Positions 1 to 13,357 of a DNA stretch of 64,000 nt are shown piece after piece (within the stretch, counting starts at the first letter, position 1; every line of letters starts with the position of its first letter). The position numbers were made by a program, and so were the translations under genes. Source of the DNA: Mya arenaria. Taxonomy: Eukaryota; Mollusca; Bivalvia; Myida; Myidae. Where the stretch lies: NCBI RefSeq assembly GCF_026914265.1, contig NC_069125.1, forward strand, positions 8,473,117 through 8,537,116. Reading direction: 5' to 3'. Below the pieces are notes generated by a model. That model was given only the letters and a program-made list of their open reading frames with translations, searched no databases and was not told the DNA's origin.

Positions 1-239
1 TATTTGTATTCCAATTTAGGTCATTTTTAACATCTCCAATATCAATGATTTAAAAATAATAATCACATCAACATCAAACATTAGTATATGGAACTAGCAG
101 CATGCTTCCATTTACATAAAACCTTTTCGTTTGCACAACATCGGAGTTTAGTAAACTGCATCATGCAAGTATTTATGTGCTTTCAAAGATTTATATTTTA
201 CAAAGATTATAAAACAAGTTTTACAGCATTATAAAGATA

Positions 240-425
240 ACTCTCGATAACTCTCGTTGGCAATAAATTATGCGAACATGTGGTCTAGTAATGTGAGGAA
301 AACGGGAAAACCCGGAGGAAATCTATTTATCCTTCTTCGAAAGTCCTCTTAGGTTAGGTCGGGAACCTAATCGCGGATGCCTTGGTAAAAAGCGAGTGTG
401 CTAACCACTTCGCTAGGAAGACGAA
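240..425 (-). repeat. tRNA-derived SINE copy, unit I
   Basis: On the minus strand the head (about 425 down to 350) reads like a decayed tRNA: an A-box-like AGCGAAGTGGTTAGCAC and a B-box-like GGTTCCCGACC. The body continues to about 240 and includes the complement of cccggaggaaa. The same element in the same place and orientation occurs at 8879-9062 and 17731-17903, so it was present before the units duplicated. A headless copy lies at 48072-48228. Family name not known to me. Confidence 0.6.
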
Positions 426-723
426 TCTAAACTGTTAAGATGTATTGCCCATGTTACAACAGAATAGCTTAGTTAGTGTATCGACATAGTGATTGTACAA
501 TAAAAGACAAATAGTTCCCTTCGGAGAATAAAAGAAATCATCTGACATAAGTAGATAGATCTTTTGTAAGACATTACGGATCTCATTATAAACCATCATT
601 TCTTTCTGGAATGACAACATGTATAGCGCTGATGAATTGAGGATCTGACGTTAGGTGATGTAACAGTTTCTAGGATTAAAGAGAATCTATATCACCAGTA
701 GTAGAATGGATGACTCTAGAAGT

Positions 724-745
724 AAGATAAGATAAGATAAGATAA
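724..745. repeat. Short (GATAA)n microsatellite
   Basis: Four consecutive GATAA-type repeats are visible. They are followed by tctttatttaaag, a common 3' end context for retroposed repeats, but no complete element is recognisable. Confidence 0.7.
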
Positions 746-3700
746 TCTTTATTTAAAGTCGGTTATGATAAACATAAACAACACTAGCTGATAGCTATTT
801 TCCGACTATTATCCAATAACAGACAAACAAAAAACCTGAAAATATATTTAAGATCATAATATCACATGTTAAAATGATAATACATAGGTTACAATAAGAT
901 TATAGGCTTCATTATAAAAATTACCAGATACATCAAAAGTTACAAGATAAAAATATTTATGAGAAGTGAGAATCAATACGTCTTTCAGACAGATGAACGA
1001 TACAAACTTTAAACAGATAAAGGAATAACCATTGTTTTGATTTAAATGTATGTTTGCATGCTGAATATTTGTGTCTGAACTTCATTCGAGACTATTTCAT
1101 GCTGCTGCGCAATAGATGTTTCATTAATGACTTTGCCAAATTGAATATGGTCTCTCTTGCAGCATTCGAAATACTGCTCGGATGAATGCAAATGCATTAA
1201 AGTGAACACCAAGTCGTCATTGATTTATGACAGTTTACCAAACAGCGATGATTCCCAAGGCACCGCATATCGCATCATAAAAGTTGTTAAGCATTTTTCG
1301 GAAGCCCCATGTTTTGTAACATTTATTCATCTGGAGCAAAGTCAAATTCCGTCATTCTCTAATATCCCAAAACAAACCTCATCCTGCAAACTAATTTCTC
1401 TAGGTATGGTAATATTAATGTTATATGCACTACGGTCTACTAGAACATAATGGTTTTCTTATAGTGTCACAAAGATCAATGCCAAAATGAAAATCTTTTG
1501 CAAGAATTAAATAGTTCGTCTTAAATGCGTTACTAATGCATTGTCACTATATTTGCATATAATAACACTGATATACAAGTGTTGAAATGCTTCTATTGCT
1601 TTCATCTTAGAGGGTCTTAAGCAAAAAGGAAGAGCTTTGTTTAGCTAACATCTATACTGGCTTGCAAGTTTTCTGTCGGTTTTGGTAAAAGCGGATGATG
1701 GTATTGCTGCTAAAGATCTGATATATGTGTCGTTTGTGTGTCTCCATTTAGCTTTTTATGCTATAAAACATGGCCTTAGAATCATTTGGAACTAGACTTA
1801 AAAATGTAGATGTTACAAATAACGATTTAACTGTTAAACCTTCAATCAAATTCACTGGGTTTGACTTGAAATGAGTTATTTAAACCTTCAATCGAATAAC
1901 TGTGTGTAAACCTGTCTTACTTAGATTTAGGTTCAAATATTCAAACCTTCAATGAAATCACTGGTTGTCTAACCGGTGAAACTTTAAAATAGAATATTAA
2001 TTTGAGAAACAGCACTTTGAGCTTTAACGGCGGTACAAAATAATCCGTAAAATGAATGCCATTCTTTAAAACATGGCAGCAAATGTGCTGTTATTATTTT
2101 CGGATGTATTTTACCCAGGTAAACATATGTGAACATCTGTGTATCTGGTATACGTTAATTTTCAATGCAAATTTTGACGGATAGTATTTTACATGGGCAT
2201 GTGGCGCTATACATAGCAGTATATACATAAAATATATGAGAAAATGCCACTGGATATGTCCTTTTTGAGGCACTTAAATGTATATCATGACAGTTTCTGG
2301 GCTAAAACGTCTTTACAAAAGTATGTGCATTATTCACATGAATAAACGGTGTCGTTCCTTGAAAATGCAGATGTTTTGTTGTGGTGTTTTTTTCTGTTGT
2401 AAACATAGTAGCGGAGGAGAGAACTGTGCCTCATTCAAAATAGGTCCAAACATGAAGTCGTTGGATTATGACATTATGTCTATGTGATACAGAGGGGTAC
2501 ACTTTTCGAAGGCACATGACAATTCTCCGACAGAAGTAATTTTTAGAAATTGCTAATTATAGGGTTACTCAAACCTGTGCTTATCTGCATTCAGAAAATC
2601 TTTAATCCGCGCGTTAAAAAGCCGTATGATGGGTTATCGGATGTCTTTGGGAACACGTATGCATTTCCCATGTGGTAAAACATTTATTAAATACGTATTC
2701 AATTAGCGATTTCACATGTCAATTCATGTTTTAGGAGGATTGTAGATCAAAATTGAAAATCAAATGAGTTTGATCTTAAATATATTTACATTAATTTGTT
2801 GTTTTTATCGTTTAATGTTCTTGTTCAAAAGCAGAATTGAATAGCAGATAAAAAGCTTCAAATAAGTTATCGATTATGTCTCTCGTGTTCCCTTGAGTTT
2901 GCCTCAAAAGGCCGTCATTTTTTAATCAGAATGTTATTGTTGTTATTTATGACACGTATTAGAATTGTAAACAACATAGGTAACTCGATATCTAAAGAAT
3001 ATACAGCATTGCCAATGTGCCTATGTGACTTGTCTTTAAAAAGACCATTAGCTGGCATCATTTGGGAATTTCGCATTAAGTTGTCTACATCAACAACCGC
3101 TGATTGTGTTGAAAAGTCTGTATAATGACATTCTCATAGATCGTTTAATGTCAAATGCAATATTTGTAAATCGGCAACTTTTTCTCAACACATCTTGCAA
3201 CTAAATCAATCTACAAAATAGACTCGATTCAAAGCAATATAACCTTCTATGCAATTATTGATATAACTTTTTTACTGCGTGTTTTTTGTTCTTTTGATTA
3301 TCTTGTTCAATGTCGTTTGTGCCTTTACTTTGAACCAATAAAAAGAGTTTATATGCCTTTTGCTACTTGATGTGTCCATGTAGTTTTAATTACATTATAC
3401 ATAACCAAGACGCCAACAGGAAAGAAAAAAATAACCATTTGATACCAATGTAGTAATTTTTCTATCAATAAGAATGGATAATCTGTTATTGGCGCAAAAA
3501 TATCTGATTAAATAACAGTTTAATGATTATGCAAATTCGATGAAAAAAAATCTAAAATTGCCAAAATACCTCTTACAACACATGTCAGACCAAGCATCAA
3601 GGGATGGTCTAATATTTCAATGGTGACATATCGTTCATTTAACTGTCAAAAGTAATAATGCGAAAAAATGTGTATAAAATCAGAGTAAAAATTAATTGTA

Positions 3701-3905
3701 CAAGCATAAGTGTGACGTTTAGTGGCGGCCGCGTATTAATATTTTTTTGTTTCTGATTTAATATATCTAAAAGTAAACATGTTACTCAAAGCATAATAGT
3801 TTTCATCGACACATATTATTTTTAAAACATATCCGACTCAATATAAACAATTGCAAAAGTAAAGCGTAACAATTAAAAATACATTTACTAGCGCAATTTA
3901 CTGTC

Positions 3906-4060
3906 TTGTCAATTAGCCGGGAGTCCGTTTGTGTCGATCGGGCGTCCGCTTCAAGCGGCAAAATTTCCGTGTCAAGCAGTATTTGGATTGCTCACAGGAA
4001 CAGGCGTCTGGTGATATCCCGGCTGTCCGTTGGGTCTCGACCCTTTTGTCGCAAACTATT
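3906..4060 (+). repeat. GC-rich dispersed repeat (type D), copy 1
   Basis: A GC-rich island in AT-rich DNA with the phrases tttccgtgtcaagcag and ggtctcgacccttttgtcgc. Related copies lie at 6790-7040, 22190-22520, 40780-40930 and 57110-57400. It is followed by T-rich (ttta)n sequence, as in the other copies, where attcattcattc-type sequence follows. Possibly a tRNA-SINE relative because of tRNA-like phrases, but I cannot fold it into a tRNA. Confidence 0.5.
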
Positions 4061-4127
4061 TTTTAAGTATCTATTTATTTATATATTTGTTTGGTTGTTT
4101 AATTGTTTAAACTGTTATTTTTATTTG

Positions 4128-4265
4128 AATATATTTATTTATTTATTTATTTATTCATTTATTCATTTATTCATTTATTTATTTTTTATTTTATTTTTTT
4201 ATTTATTTATTTATTTATTTATTTATATCAGTTTATGTATTTTTTCATTTATTCATTAATTTAAT
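4128..4265. repeat. (TTTA)n / (TTCA)n simple sequence
   Basis: Degenerate tandem tttattta and ttcattta repeats directly after the GC-rich repeat copy. Long open frames here only reflect the simple sequence. Confidence 0.8.
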
Positions 4266-4789
4266 AAATTTATTATTAATTCCTACTTCCCTTAATTAAA
4301 TAATTAGAGGAGCAATTTTTCATCATTACTTATACATTTAAAACTGTATTTTATTGACCTTGTTTTTCAATATTGTATCAAAAAATGCACTTCTGTTTTA
4401 TTTTTCCGGGAACATTTAATACTTGCTTTATGTTTCTTTTATTCAACCTGCGTATAAACGTATAAATCGAAGTATCTTTTTCACTGGTCTGAAATGCTGT
4501 TTTCCCCCAAACTGAGTCCTTTGTTTCGATCAATCCATTTGCATAGAACAAGGTATATGATTGTGTACTACTTTTTGTCTGATATGTGTATACATTATAT
4601 ATTCAAAACGTCATTTAAAACGTCTGCTATAATAATGATATATTCTTTTTGTACTGAGATAATAATCAAACCGTAATACGTAGTGTAAGCGAATTGCTTG
4701 CATCATAAATTTCATTTCCAAAAATGTAAATGTAAAAGTAAATTGCATCCCATCAGACTATAAAGATTTATAACCCCATATATTACAAA

Positions 4790-5240
4790 ATGGTTTAGGA
4801 AGTGTATGGGCATATTGATTGCACAATAAAAGACGGATATTTTCGTCGTAAAAGACATTAACTCATCCGACGGAAATAGATATATGTTTTGTTATACATT
4901 ACGGATATTATTATAGACCATCATTTTCTCCGGAATGACATCATGTACCATGATGGATTAGGGATCTGACATTAACTGATGTAAACAAGTAAATGGATTG
5001 AAGAGAACCTTTTTCACCGGCAGTAAAATGAATGACTCTTGGTGTGCGAATTTATATGTATTTCAGACAGATGGACGATATAAACAGATGCAGGAATAAT
5101 GATCCATTTGATACAAATGTGTGTTCACATGGTGAACATGTGTGTCTGAACTTCATCCGAATTACTGCAATCTACTGCGCTGAAGATATTTCGAATTCAA
5201 GACATCGAGCATGCTTTGGTAACGGCTAAAATAAGAATGA
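4790..5240. repeat. Internal partial copy of the unit start
   Basis: The phrases caataaaagac, cattacggat, tccggaatgacatcatg, gacagatggacgata and gtgtctgaacttcatccga repeat, in the same order, the block at about 480-1090 of unit I and 9120-9450 of unit II. Unit I thus carries this segment twice, so the array has internal as well as whole-unit duplications. Confidence 0.65.
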
Positions 5241-6789
5241 GTTATTTCTCGATGACACGTATAACTGGTAACTATTAATAGGACATCATGTTAACTATAG
5301 AAGCAGAGAAGCACACTTGCTCGAGGCATGTTTTCAGAATTGAAATTATGAAAACATGCTTTGACTGGGGTTATCTCAACACAACACATTGATTGATGAT
5401 AAAATAAGAATTTAAAACACTCAAAAATTGCCTAAACATCTGCTGCAACATGCAACAAAAATGCTAGACAAGTAGCAATATGAAATCAACAAACCAAAAC
5501 CAAAAGTAGTCGTTAATTAGTGCCAATGCCATTTTGTGTAAGAGGTTAAGCCATTCCTTGCTTTTTACGGCCTCCTGCTGAAAGCAACGATACGACGTTT
5601 GAGCCTGACATTGGTTGGAGATAAAATAGCACCTCTCCAATTCAAATTAATTGATTTGGCCTTAAGAGAGTTCTTTTGCATTTGCAAATTCCGTTTCATA
5701 GGTGTTACCGATGCATTTATTGACATTTTTATGTTTCAGTTGAATGTTTTAGATTCATATTTCAACGGACTCTTAAATTTACATGTGATCAAAGATTTTA
5801 CATTATTATATATTTAGACGGCTCATATATTGCATTAACGAGCATATATTTTGTTGACCAAACCTGAGCTTTTTCATTTAAAGAATGGAAACATAACACT
5901 CATGAAATACAATTCTTTAAATGAAATCATTTAAATTGATTGTTGTTTTTTTTAATTAATCTCAATGCATTTATGTACTAGCGGGGAAAGTAACTGTACA
6001 TGATAAGATATTCATCCAAATATGATTTCAAGCTGGTTGGTGATTGCATACTGAGAACCTAATAGTTGAACCCATCAATGCAGTTCTAATACGAAAGGGA
6101 CTTTTACGTAATATGCGACATTTTTCAAAATTGCAGTTATACACACACACGCATGCTCGGGTATGCTCGATTACTTTCATGTTTAAGAAAGTAAAATAAA
6201 TTCTTTCAAGAAAGCATTTGAATATGAATCATTAAACAGATGTGAAAGTTAGACATTACAGCGTGCAAAACATGTCATCTGACTTTCTGGATTAAACACA
6301 TTTATATGTAGTGGCGTGATAATAAACTGTGTAAAAAGATATAAGATTCAAGAGAGGTTCCATTAGACTAGAATAGTTATAAAAGTTATGTTCTCAAACT
6401 TTTAAAGAGAAAATAATAAGTGCTTTTTGTAGTGAAACTTACGAAACGAATGACAAATATTTGAATCAATTTAAAAACAACGACTAACAATAAAACTATT
6501 GTAAGGGTATCTTAAACAGGGATACTGAAGTTCAGGATCAATCTTGAAATCAGGAGTGAGAACCTTTAACATCAATTGTGCACACATAACTTTGAGGTTT
6601 AATGTCGACCACATACTCTCTAAATTATTGCATCGAACACATGATGTAGCAAAATAATACTTTACTTTTTGATATAAAAATATATATAATTTTCAACACG
6701 AATGAATCTAATTTAAAATTCAAAAAGAGTAAGTTAAACTATATTTTGTTTAATGTAACCTAGTAAGAACAGCTAGATTTCTCGTTTTT

Positions 6790-7040
6790 CGATCGGGAGT
6801 GTTGCTCCTGAGATTCTAGGTTCTTGAAAGCCGGGGGTTTAAGAACAGCCTTCGGCCGAGAGCCCGATCTACGTACATGTCAGTCTGTTTCGATAGGGCG
6901 TCCATATTACGCTTGGCATCAATATGGGTTAATGGCGGATATGCACAAAATGCACGGCCTGTCACTCGAATCATGCCGGAGATCGCCGAGTTACTACGAT
7001 TATTCGACACACAGATTATTACGGATTCTGTAAATGTTAA
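6790..7040 (+). repeat. GC-rich dispersed repeat (type D), copy 2
   Basis: Contains ttgaaagccggggg and acagccttcggccg, matching the start of the copies at 22230 and 57140 (gccgggg...gtctacggccggga). The following block (ccggagatcgccgagttac, then attattcgacacac) recurs in unit II at about 15300. No protein is supported: open frames on both strands overlap and are not conserved. Confidence 0.55.
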
Positions 7041-8286
7041 ATACTAGTAGTATATATATCTTGTTTGTATCTACACATCTATTCTGTCAATGATTTACTT
7101 TTCGCTGTGTTGTTTTGAGTTGTTTTCTATCTGAACATACTACAAAACTGCCTCAATCCATCTACGTCGTTTAGCTTTTCAAGATAGTTTTTGTTACGTT
7201 TAGCTGTATGTTTAAATAAATATATATTGTTTTTTGGAGTGGTCCAAATTAAGAAAAAAAAAATACCCAACTACTTTTGATACTATAATCAACGCTGTCA
7301 GCGAAGCACTTAGCGAAAATAATTTTCTGTTATTTTCCACTAAAAGCTTTCAACGCAGATGTTTTTAATTTCAGATTACATTTTCGGGATAAAATTTTCA
7401 TAACTTGAAATCCAATTATTTTGTCATTGAAGAGCTTTATCACAATATATTTTATAGAGGTTGACAAACACTGTCCGTAAAGCTGCGTGAACATTTAGAA
7501 GTTGCGTTATAAATTTGAATGTCCATTGCGGCTTATTTGAGGAGGATCACTGATACTTGCATACATTATATTTTAAACATGTACACATACCCGAATAGTG
7601 TTGCACACAAAAATAGACCAAACCTACTGACACATGTAAAATAATAATTTCGCTACCTTTCTAAGAATTTGCATACAATTAACGAAATTACATACGTTCT
7701 GGAAAACAGAACTTTATGAAATAGTTTGTCTGTGTACATGCTCAACATATTTAATTTATCTTCCTGTTCCGTCTTGGGTAAAAGCTGTTGCTCATGTATG
7801 AAAACAATGATAACAACGATTTCAGTACGATATTTTCTGAGACAAATGTTCTGGTAAGTTAAGATTCATTGTTGGTAACGTTTTCCGATGAATGCAACTT
7901 CTGTTGCAAGGATGTATTCGGATCGCGAATCATCGCGTATGGAGGTTGAAAAGTGTTTGTCTTGTAATTATTTGTATTGTCTCCACAGGTCAGGCAAAAC
8001 TTTAATCATCATGTTGAAGTGTTAATTTATAAAATGTTGAATGAATTGTTGTTATTAGCTTTCAATTTACGCTTAATTGTGTTATAATAAAGTATAATCT
8101 ATGAAGCGATTACACTTTTCCCGCGTTATTGAAAGAAGAAACTGTTTTCGGTAACGGTCAGGTCGTTCTTAAAACATAATGGGTGAGAAATAAATACTTG
8201 TTCTTATGGTTTTTGTTAATGCCGGGTGATGAATTTGTAGCAATACTCGAAATAAATAATCAACTATTGGTATAATTTCAAGTAAT

Positions 8287-8401
8287 GAATTGCGCGATTG
8301 ATGTTATTTTCGGGGACATGAAGGCAGTTTGGCTGGTACACATGAAGTCCAACCAGCCCAACTGCGTTCATACACCGATAATAACATCAATCACGCAATT
8401 C
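8287..8401. repeat. Foldback element / MITE hairpin, unit I copy
   Basis: Two arms are inverted and nearly complementary: the left begins gaattgcgcgattgatgtta and the right ends with its approximate complement, meeting around a short loop near gctggtacacatgaagtcc. A diverged copy sits at the same relative place in unit II (17117-17238), so the hairpin is older than the duplication. Confidence 0.75.
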
Positions 8402-8878
8402 AATCTTTAAATCGAGTAACACATTCTTGTTTTTTGCCCTGGAACTTTCAGCACTTGCTTTATGAATTATTTATTCAAACTTATTAAGAAACGGAACAGA
8501 ATCGGGTCTACTAAACTATCGGTCCTTAATGTCGTTTTCCCCAAGAGTGTTTTATTTGTCCTTGGTCAGTCATTTTTCATAGCTGTTTAAGTGTTAGCGA
8601 ACACTCAACGTAGATGATTGTGTACCACTTGTCCTGATATTTGTATTCCAATTCAGGTCATTTTTAACATCTCCAATATCAATGATTTAAAAAAAATAAT
8701 CACATCAACATCAAACATCAGTACATGGTACTAGCAGCTTGCTTCCATTTACATAAAACCTTTTCGTTTGCACAACATCGGAGTTTAGTAAACTGCATCC
8801 TATAAATATTTATATTTCTGTGCTTTCAAAGATTTATACTTTACAACGATTATAAAACAAGTTATTACAGCATCATAA

Positions 8879-9062
8879 AGATAACTCTCGTTGGCAATGC
8901 ATTACGCGAAAATGCTGTGTAGTATTGTTAGGGAAAAGGGTGTACCCGGAGGAAACCTTATTGTACGACTTCTAACTCACGTGCGCCTAGGTCAGGTCGG
9001 GAACCGAATCGGGGATGCCTTGGTGAGCAGCGAATGTGCTTAAACACATCGCTAGTAAGACA
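8879..9062 (-). repeat. tRNA-derived SINE copy, unit II
   Basis: Positional equivalent of the element at 240-425. The complement reads a tRNA-like head near 9062-8990 with GGTTCCCGACC as the B-box-like part. Confidence 0.6.
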
Positions 9063-10257
9063 ATCTAAACTGTTAAGATGTATTGCCCATTTTATAACAG
9101 TAAGTGTATAGACATATTGTACAATAAAAGACAAATATTTCCCTTCGAAAAAGAAAAGAAATAATCCGACAGAAGTGGATAGATGTTTTTGTAAGGCATT
9201 ACGGATCTCATTATATACCATCATTTCTTTCTGGAATGACAACATGTATAGCGCTGGTGGATTGAGGATCTGACATTATCTGATGCAACAAGTAATAGGA
9301 ATAAAGGGAATCTATATCAGCAGTAGTAAAAGGAATGACTCTAGGAGTGAGAATCTATACTTTTTTCAAACGATATTAACTTTACACAGATGCAGAGGAT
9401 CAATTCGTTTGATCTAAATATGTGTTCACATGCTGAATATTTTTGTCTGAACTTCGTTGAAACTATTTTATGCTGCAGCACTTTAGATGTTTCATAATCA
9501 CAACTACAATCATACTAATAACTTTGCCACCAGGCGTTCTCTGGCCCGCATTCAAAATGTCCGCCCGGATAAAGTGTTAGGGATTCATGACAGTTTACCA
9601 AACAAGAGACTGTTTTCCATCATAAACGTTGTTAGGCGTTTTTCGGAAGCCCTTGCTTTGTAATATTTATTGATATGGAGAACAGTCAAAATACCATAAT
9701 CTAAAATATCCCCAAACAAAACTCATCTTGCAAACAGATTTATGAATGGCAATATTAATGAAATATGCACTAGAGTCTGTAACTAAGATCATAGTGAAAA
9801 TGTAAACAAATCACAAAATCAAAATGATTCGCCTTAAATGCATAACCAATGCCTTGTCATTATGTGTTTTATAGAATAACACAATTGTGTTAAAATGTCT
9901 CCAGCGCGTTCACGTGTTTGATCTACGAGAAGACACCTACATCATAGGGATAAAGTTTGTTTCGCCGACTGCTATGTCCCAATAATGTTATTCTATTTCA
10001 CAGATAAATAACTAATACATTTTTAAACGAATATTACATCTACACTGGTGTGTATGATTCAGTTTATTTAGATAACAACGACCGATGGTATAAATCTGTT
10101 AGGTATGCCCTTCAAGTGTGGCCATTTAGTTTATTCGCAATAAATCAGGACATTAATATCATTAGCAGCTGGACCTTTTTTTATAAAGTTGTCTCGAATT
10201 ACGATTTAATGGTTACACTTTCAATTAAAACAACTTGATGTCAAACTTGAATTAAGA

Positions 10258-10870
10258 CTAGGTATGAACGACCTTAAAATTGTTTATGTGGCTGCATAAC
10301 AGGGTATTGTCGTCTGCATTATTATACAGATTGCTTGTATGTATATAGTTAAAGATGTCATTTATAAATACGTTCAATAGGACGGGGCTCAGATAGATCC
10401 TTATGGTTCTCCTTTTTAAATACGTTTCAGCGGACGTATAACTGAACACAAGTTTTACACATTGTGTTCGATTCCTTCATTTACCAGTTTCTTGTCACAA
10501 TATTAGATTGGTTATTGTTGAGGTTAAAAGCTAGTATGGTTTTCATTTATATCAATGTAATCCTTACCAATTTCCTTAGCAACATTAAAAAAGAAATCAT
10601 TGAATATATTACACAGCTCTTCTTGTGTATCTTTTGTTATCAGTGTGCCTTTATTTGTGAAGAATGGTTTTACGGTTGCACATACTAGTTTTGATTTGCA
10701 TCATCCAACGCATCTTTATAGTTATTCATGTATTTCCTTTTAGCACTGGTGACTAGGTTTGTGGATTTTTCTTTCATTTTCAACTTTTGCTGTATTTATA
10801 TGTTTAAGGGTTTATTTTATGTATGTTTGTCGCCTTTCTTGATCGGTTTCCTTGAATAGAGCATGTCTGT
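10258..10870 (-). mobile_element. Non-LTR retrotransposon (LINE) fragment: EN-RT linker and RT core
   Basis: On the minus strand 10690-10480 encodes a linker typical of LINE ORF2 (TVKPFFTNKGTLITKD, then EELCNIFNDFFFNVAKEIG). After an internal loss, 10449-10258 gives an RT piece with LSPVLLNVFINDIF and ADDNTLL. The latter corresponds to the catalytic Y/FADD box, here with NADD. The clade is probably the CR1/Jockey group (inference). The fragment lacks the endonuclease and thumb regions and has stops, so it is dead. A more decayed equivalent is at 19480-19830 in unit III. None was found in unit I. Confidence 0.8.
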
Positions 10871-13049
10871 TGGCAATATCTATAAAAGCTGTGCTAAAAT
10901 CAATAGCATAGTATTATTGATGTTATACATGGCTGTGTCTAGATTATTCAGACGAGATTCTAAAAGCATTTACATCAAACTTTCTGTTGCTTCTATATGA
11001 ATACCTTTTTGGTAAAATGTTTGGTTATTCATCCTTAAGCTGGAAAACTGAAACCATCGTTGAAGAATATTTTCCCAAAAGCTTTATCAGTTCAAAAAAC
11101 ATCTACGTTGGAGAGTTGGGTTTGAAATTAGAGTATAAGATTGAATATGTCACAAGTCTTATTTAAAGGTATGCTTTTGGTTTTGACACATTTGATTAAA
11201 GTTTAAGTCTTCAATCTGGGTGAAATTGCCATATAAAGTACTGCATATTATCTGATGTCAGTTCGTTTGCATAATGTGTTATACTTGAAAAAAAAAAACT
11301 TGCTCATTACTTACGATGAATAAGATATTAATTATCCTTTGTCCTGCTAGTTAAGTAAGCGGAAGACAAAACGAAGCTTTAATAGTTCAATCCCTAAATT
11401 GAATGGATCTGGTTTATTTGTCCTTTTGTTGTTGTCATTTAATCTTCTAGCCTTGGACATTCGTATCACTTGTCTATATATATGATGAAGTAACATGAAA
11501 TAAGTTAAACTTTTAAACAAATAACTGTTTAAAAAAATAAATAAGAGTCAATTATTTAAATATTTAGTAAAACGTATCGGTGTTAAACCGATGTAACTTA
11601 AACAAACGCTCATTTCTTTAAACCTTCACTGAATGGCGGATAAAACACCCCCTTTAAGTTTTCCCTAGAGTATGCATTTCGAAGCCCTCATTACTAAATC
11701 CTTCTAGAAATAGTTCGGCTGGTGTTGATTTAAGTTGTAAACACCAAGAGTAACTCAATATCAAAACAAATAACAACATTTCCCATGGGACTTCAGTGTA
11801 AAAAGACCATTTACATTCAGACAACATTTGGGCATTTCAGTATGTTTTATCTACAGAAATACTCGTTGATTCAGTTTGAACGAAGCGTAATGTTTGATTA
11901 GGTTCTCCTGGATCATTCAATATCAGACGCAATAATTGCGAATCCTTGGAGTTATGAACACAGACACAACAAACACAGTGAAATTGCAACCGATTATAAC
12001 TACAAGAAAGGCTCGATCGAAAATATACACAAGGTAACAGTACAACCAAATATGCACTCTTTTGATTCGTGTGTGGTCTATTTGTGATGTTTGTTCGTTT
12101 GAGGTCTTACCTCATGGCTCCAAAGGTTTTTTTCACTCGTTTTTTTCTACTACTGGTCTTTGTAGTTGTCATTCTATTATTAACAACCAAGACGCAAACA
12201 GGGCAGAGGATCATAATTTTATATCAAAGCAGTAATTTGTCTATCAGCATGTATCCCCGTGAAGTCATGATACGGTGTATGTGAAATGCCAGGCTGAGTA
12301 ACAATGGATGCCAATAATGCCAATCATGATTTTCGTTTACTTCGTTACTTCATATTTCGTTGACGGAAATTGACAGTTTTAAGAAACTCTATCATTAAAG
12401 AAATGCACTTCTTGGAACTAAAGCTATCATCTCAATTGCTATAATTGTACTTTATAAACAATTTGCATTATCATAGCAGCGGGAAAATACTACTTATACA
12501 TGATTAGATAATCGTCATTGAATAATTTAAGTCAAGTCTGATTAACACTTGCATTTCTGATTCGTAGGGGCCTTTCGCATAACATGTGTCATTTTCCAGA
12601 ATATATTTACATCAGCATTACATTCGCAAGAATGTTAGTATAAATTTCCTGAACAAAAGCATATTTTTAACTAATAAGACACTTAATGTTTGATATTACG
12701 TCTTGCATTACAGATCAATCAGTAGCGGCCTGATATTAAATGATGCCATACGAATCAAGATATGTTTTATTAGCCGAATAAATTCTTGTCAGAAACCGGC
12801 GCCCCACCCCCATAAATCGTCCCAGTTAACTTTTTATTTCATTTAAGGGGGGGGGGGTGGAGTCATCAAATATGCCCAAAATGCACCATTTCGGACAAGA
12901 ATTTGTTGAAATTTCTCGCAAAAACCTTTCTTTTACTATTTACCTACCATTATGTCGTTTGAAGCCGAAAACACAATAGCCTATGACTGAAACAAACATA
13001 TAATTCAAATTTAAAACAACTTGCCAATATTACACCGACAAAAAAGATG

Positions 13050-13158
13050 TGTCAGAAGTGGGATTCGAACCCACGCCAACATACGTCGACCAGAACACTC
13101 GTTATGAAGGTGAGACAGACCTTGAGTCTGGCGCCTTAGACAACTCGGATATCCTGAG
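13050..13158 (-). pseudogene. tRNA-Leu(CAA) with intron, degraded copy
   Basis: Same layout as the intact tRNA-Leu(CAA) copies in this window (CAA anticodon in ACTCAAGG, about 25-nt intron, B box GGTTCGAATCC). It differs where it matters: the first acceptor base is C instead of G, and the A box reads TATCCGAGTTG instead of TGGCCGAGTGG. Acceptor pairing and the internal promoter are therefore damaged, and I call it a pseudogene. The intron is conserved. Its partner tRNA-Thr 127 bases away is intact. Confidence 0.8.
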
Positions 13159-13284
13159 AACTTAAGATATGACTAAATATCCGCGAAGCTTACATAATCT
13201 GAATTATTCATATAATAACAGAAAACTTGTTAATCCACGTAAACGGATATAAACGATAACTAAAGTGACTTGCACAAAAAACAT

Positions 13285-13357
13285 GGCTCCATAGCTCAGT
13301 GGCTAGAGCGCCTGTCTAGTAAACAGGAGGTCGTGGGTTCGATCCCCACTGGAGCCT
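13285..13357 (+). tRNA. tRNA-Thr(AGT)
   Basis: A 73-nt cloverleaf: acceptor GGCTCCA/TGGAGCC, D stem GCTC/GAGC, anticodon stem CCTGT/ACAGG with loop CTAGTAA (anticodon AGT), and T arm GTGGG-TTCGATC-CCCAC. The A box TAGCTCAGTGG and B box GGTTCGATCCC fit Pol III consensus. A TTTT run follows as terminator. It lies head-to-head with the degraded tRNA-Leu. Confidence 0.95.

Larger units (their letters stand above)
1..8638. repeat. Diverged tandem unit I of about 8.6 kb (left end may lie outside the window)
   Basis: The first bases (tatttgtattccaattt, then a stretch about aggtcatttttaacatctcc) recur at 8639 and 17492, so 1-8638 is one period of a head-to-tail repeat. Phrases spread along it (cggaatgacaacatg near 605; ggaagccc near 1300; the gcgaagcact block near 7300; the hairpin at 8287) reappear in the same order in unit II. 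I see no host gene in it. Short open frames here are not conserved between units. It contains a SINE, AT-rich simple sequence and GC-rich patches, listed separately. Unit edges are inferred from where similarity restarts. Confidence 0.75.

Noticed and set aside
3906-4259. 117-codon open frame
   Set aside because: It consists of the GC-rich repeat plus TTTA simple sequence translating as Leu/Ile/Phe/Tyr. It has no conservation.
8958-9245. 95-codon minus frame and its shorter relative at 435-620 as a conserved gene
   Set aside because: The shared start MLSFQKEMMVYNEIRN reflects unit duplication. Frames diverge and end differently in units I, II and III, and part of it is antisense to the SINE.
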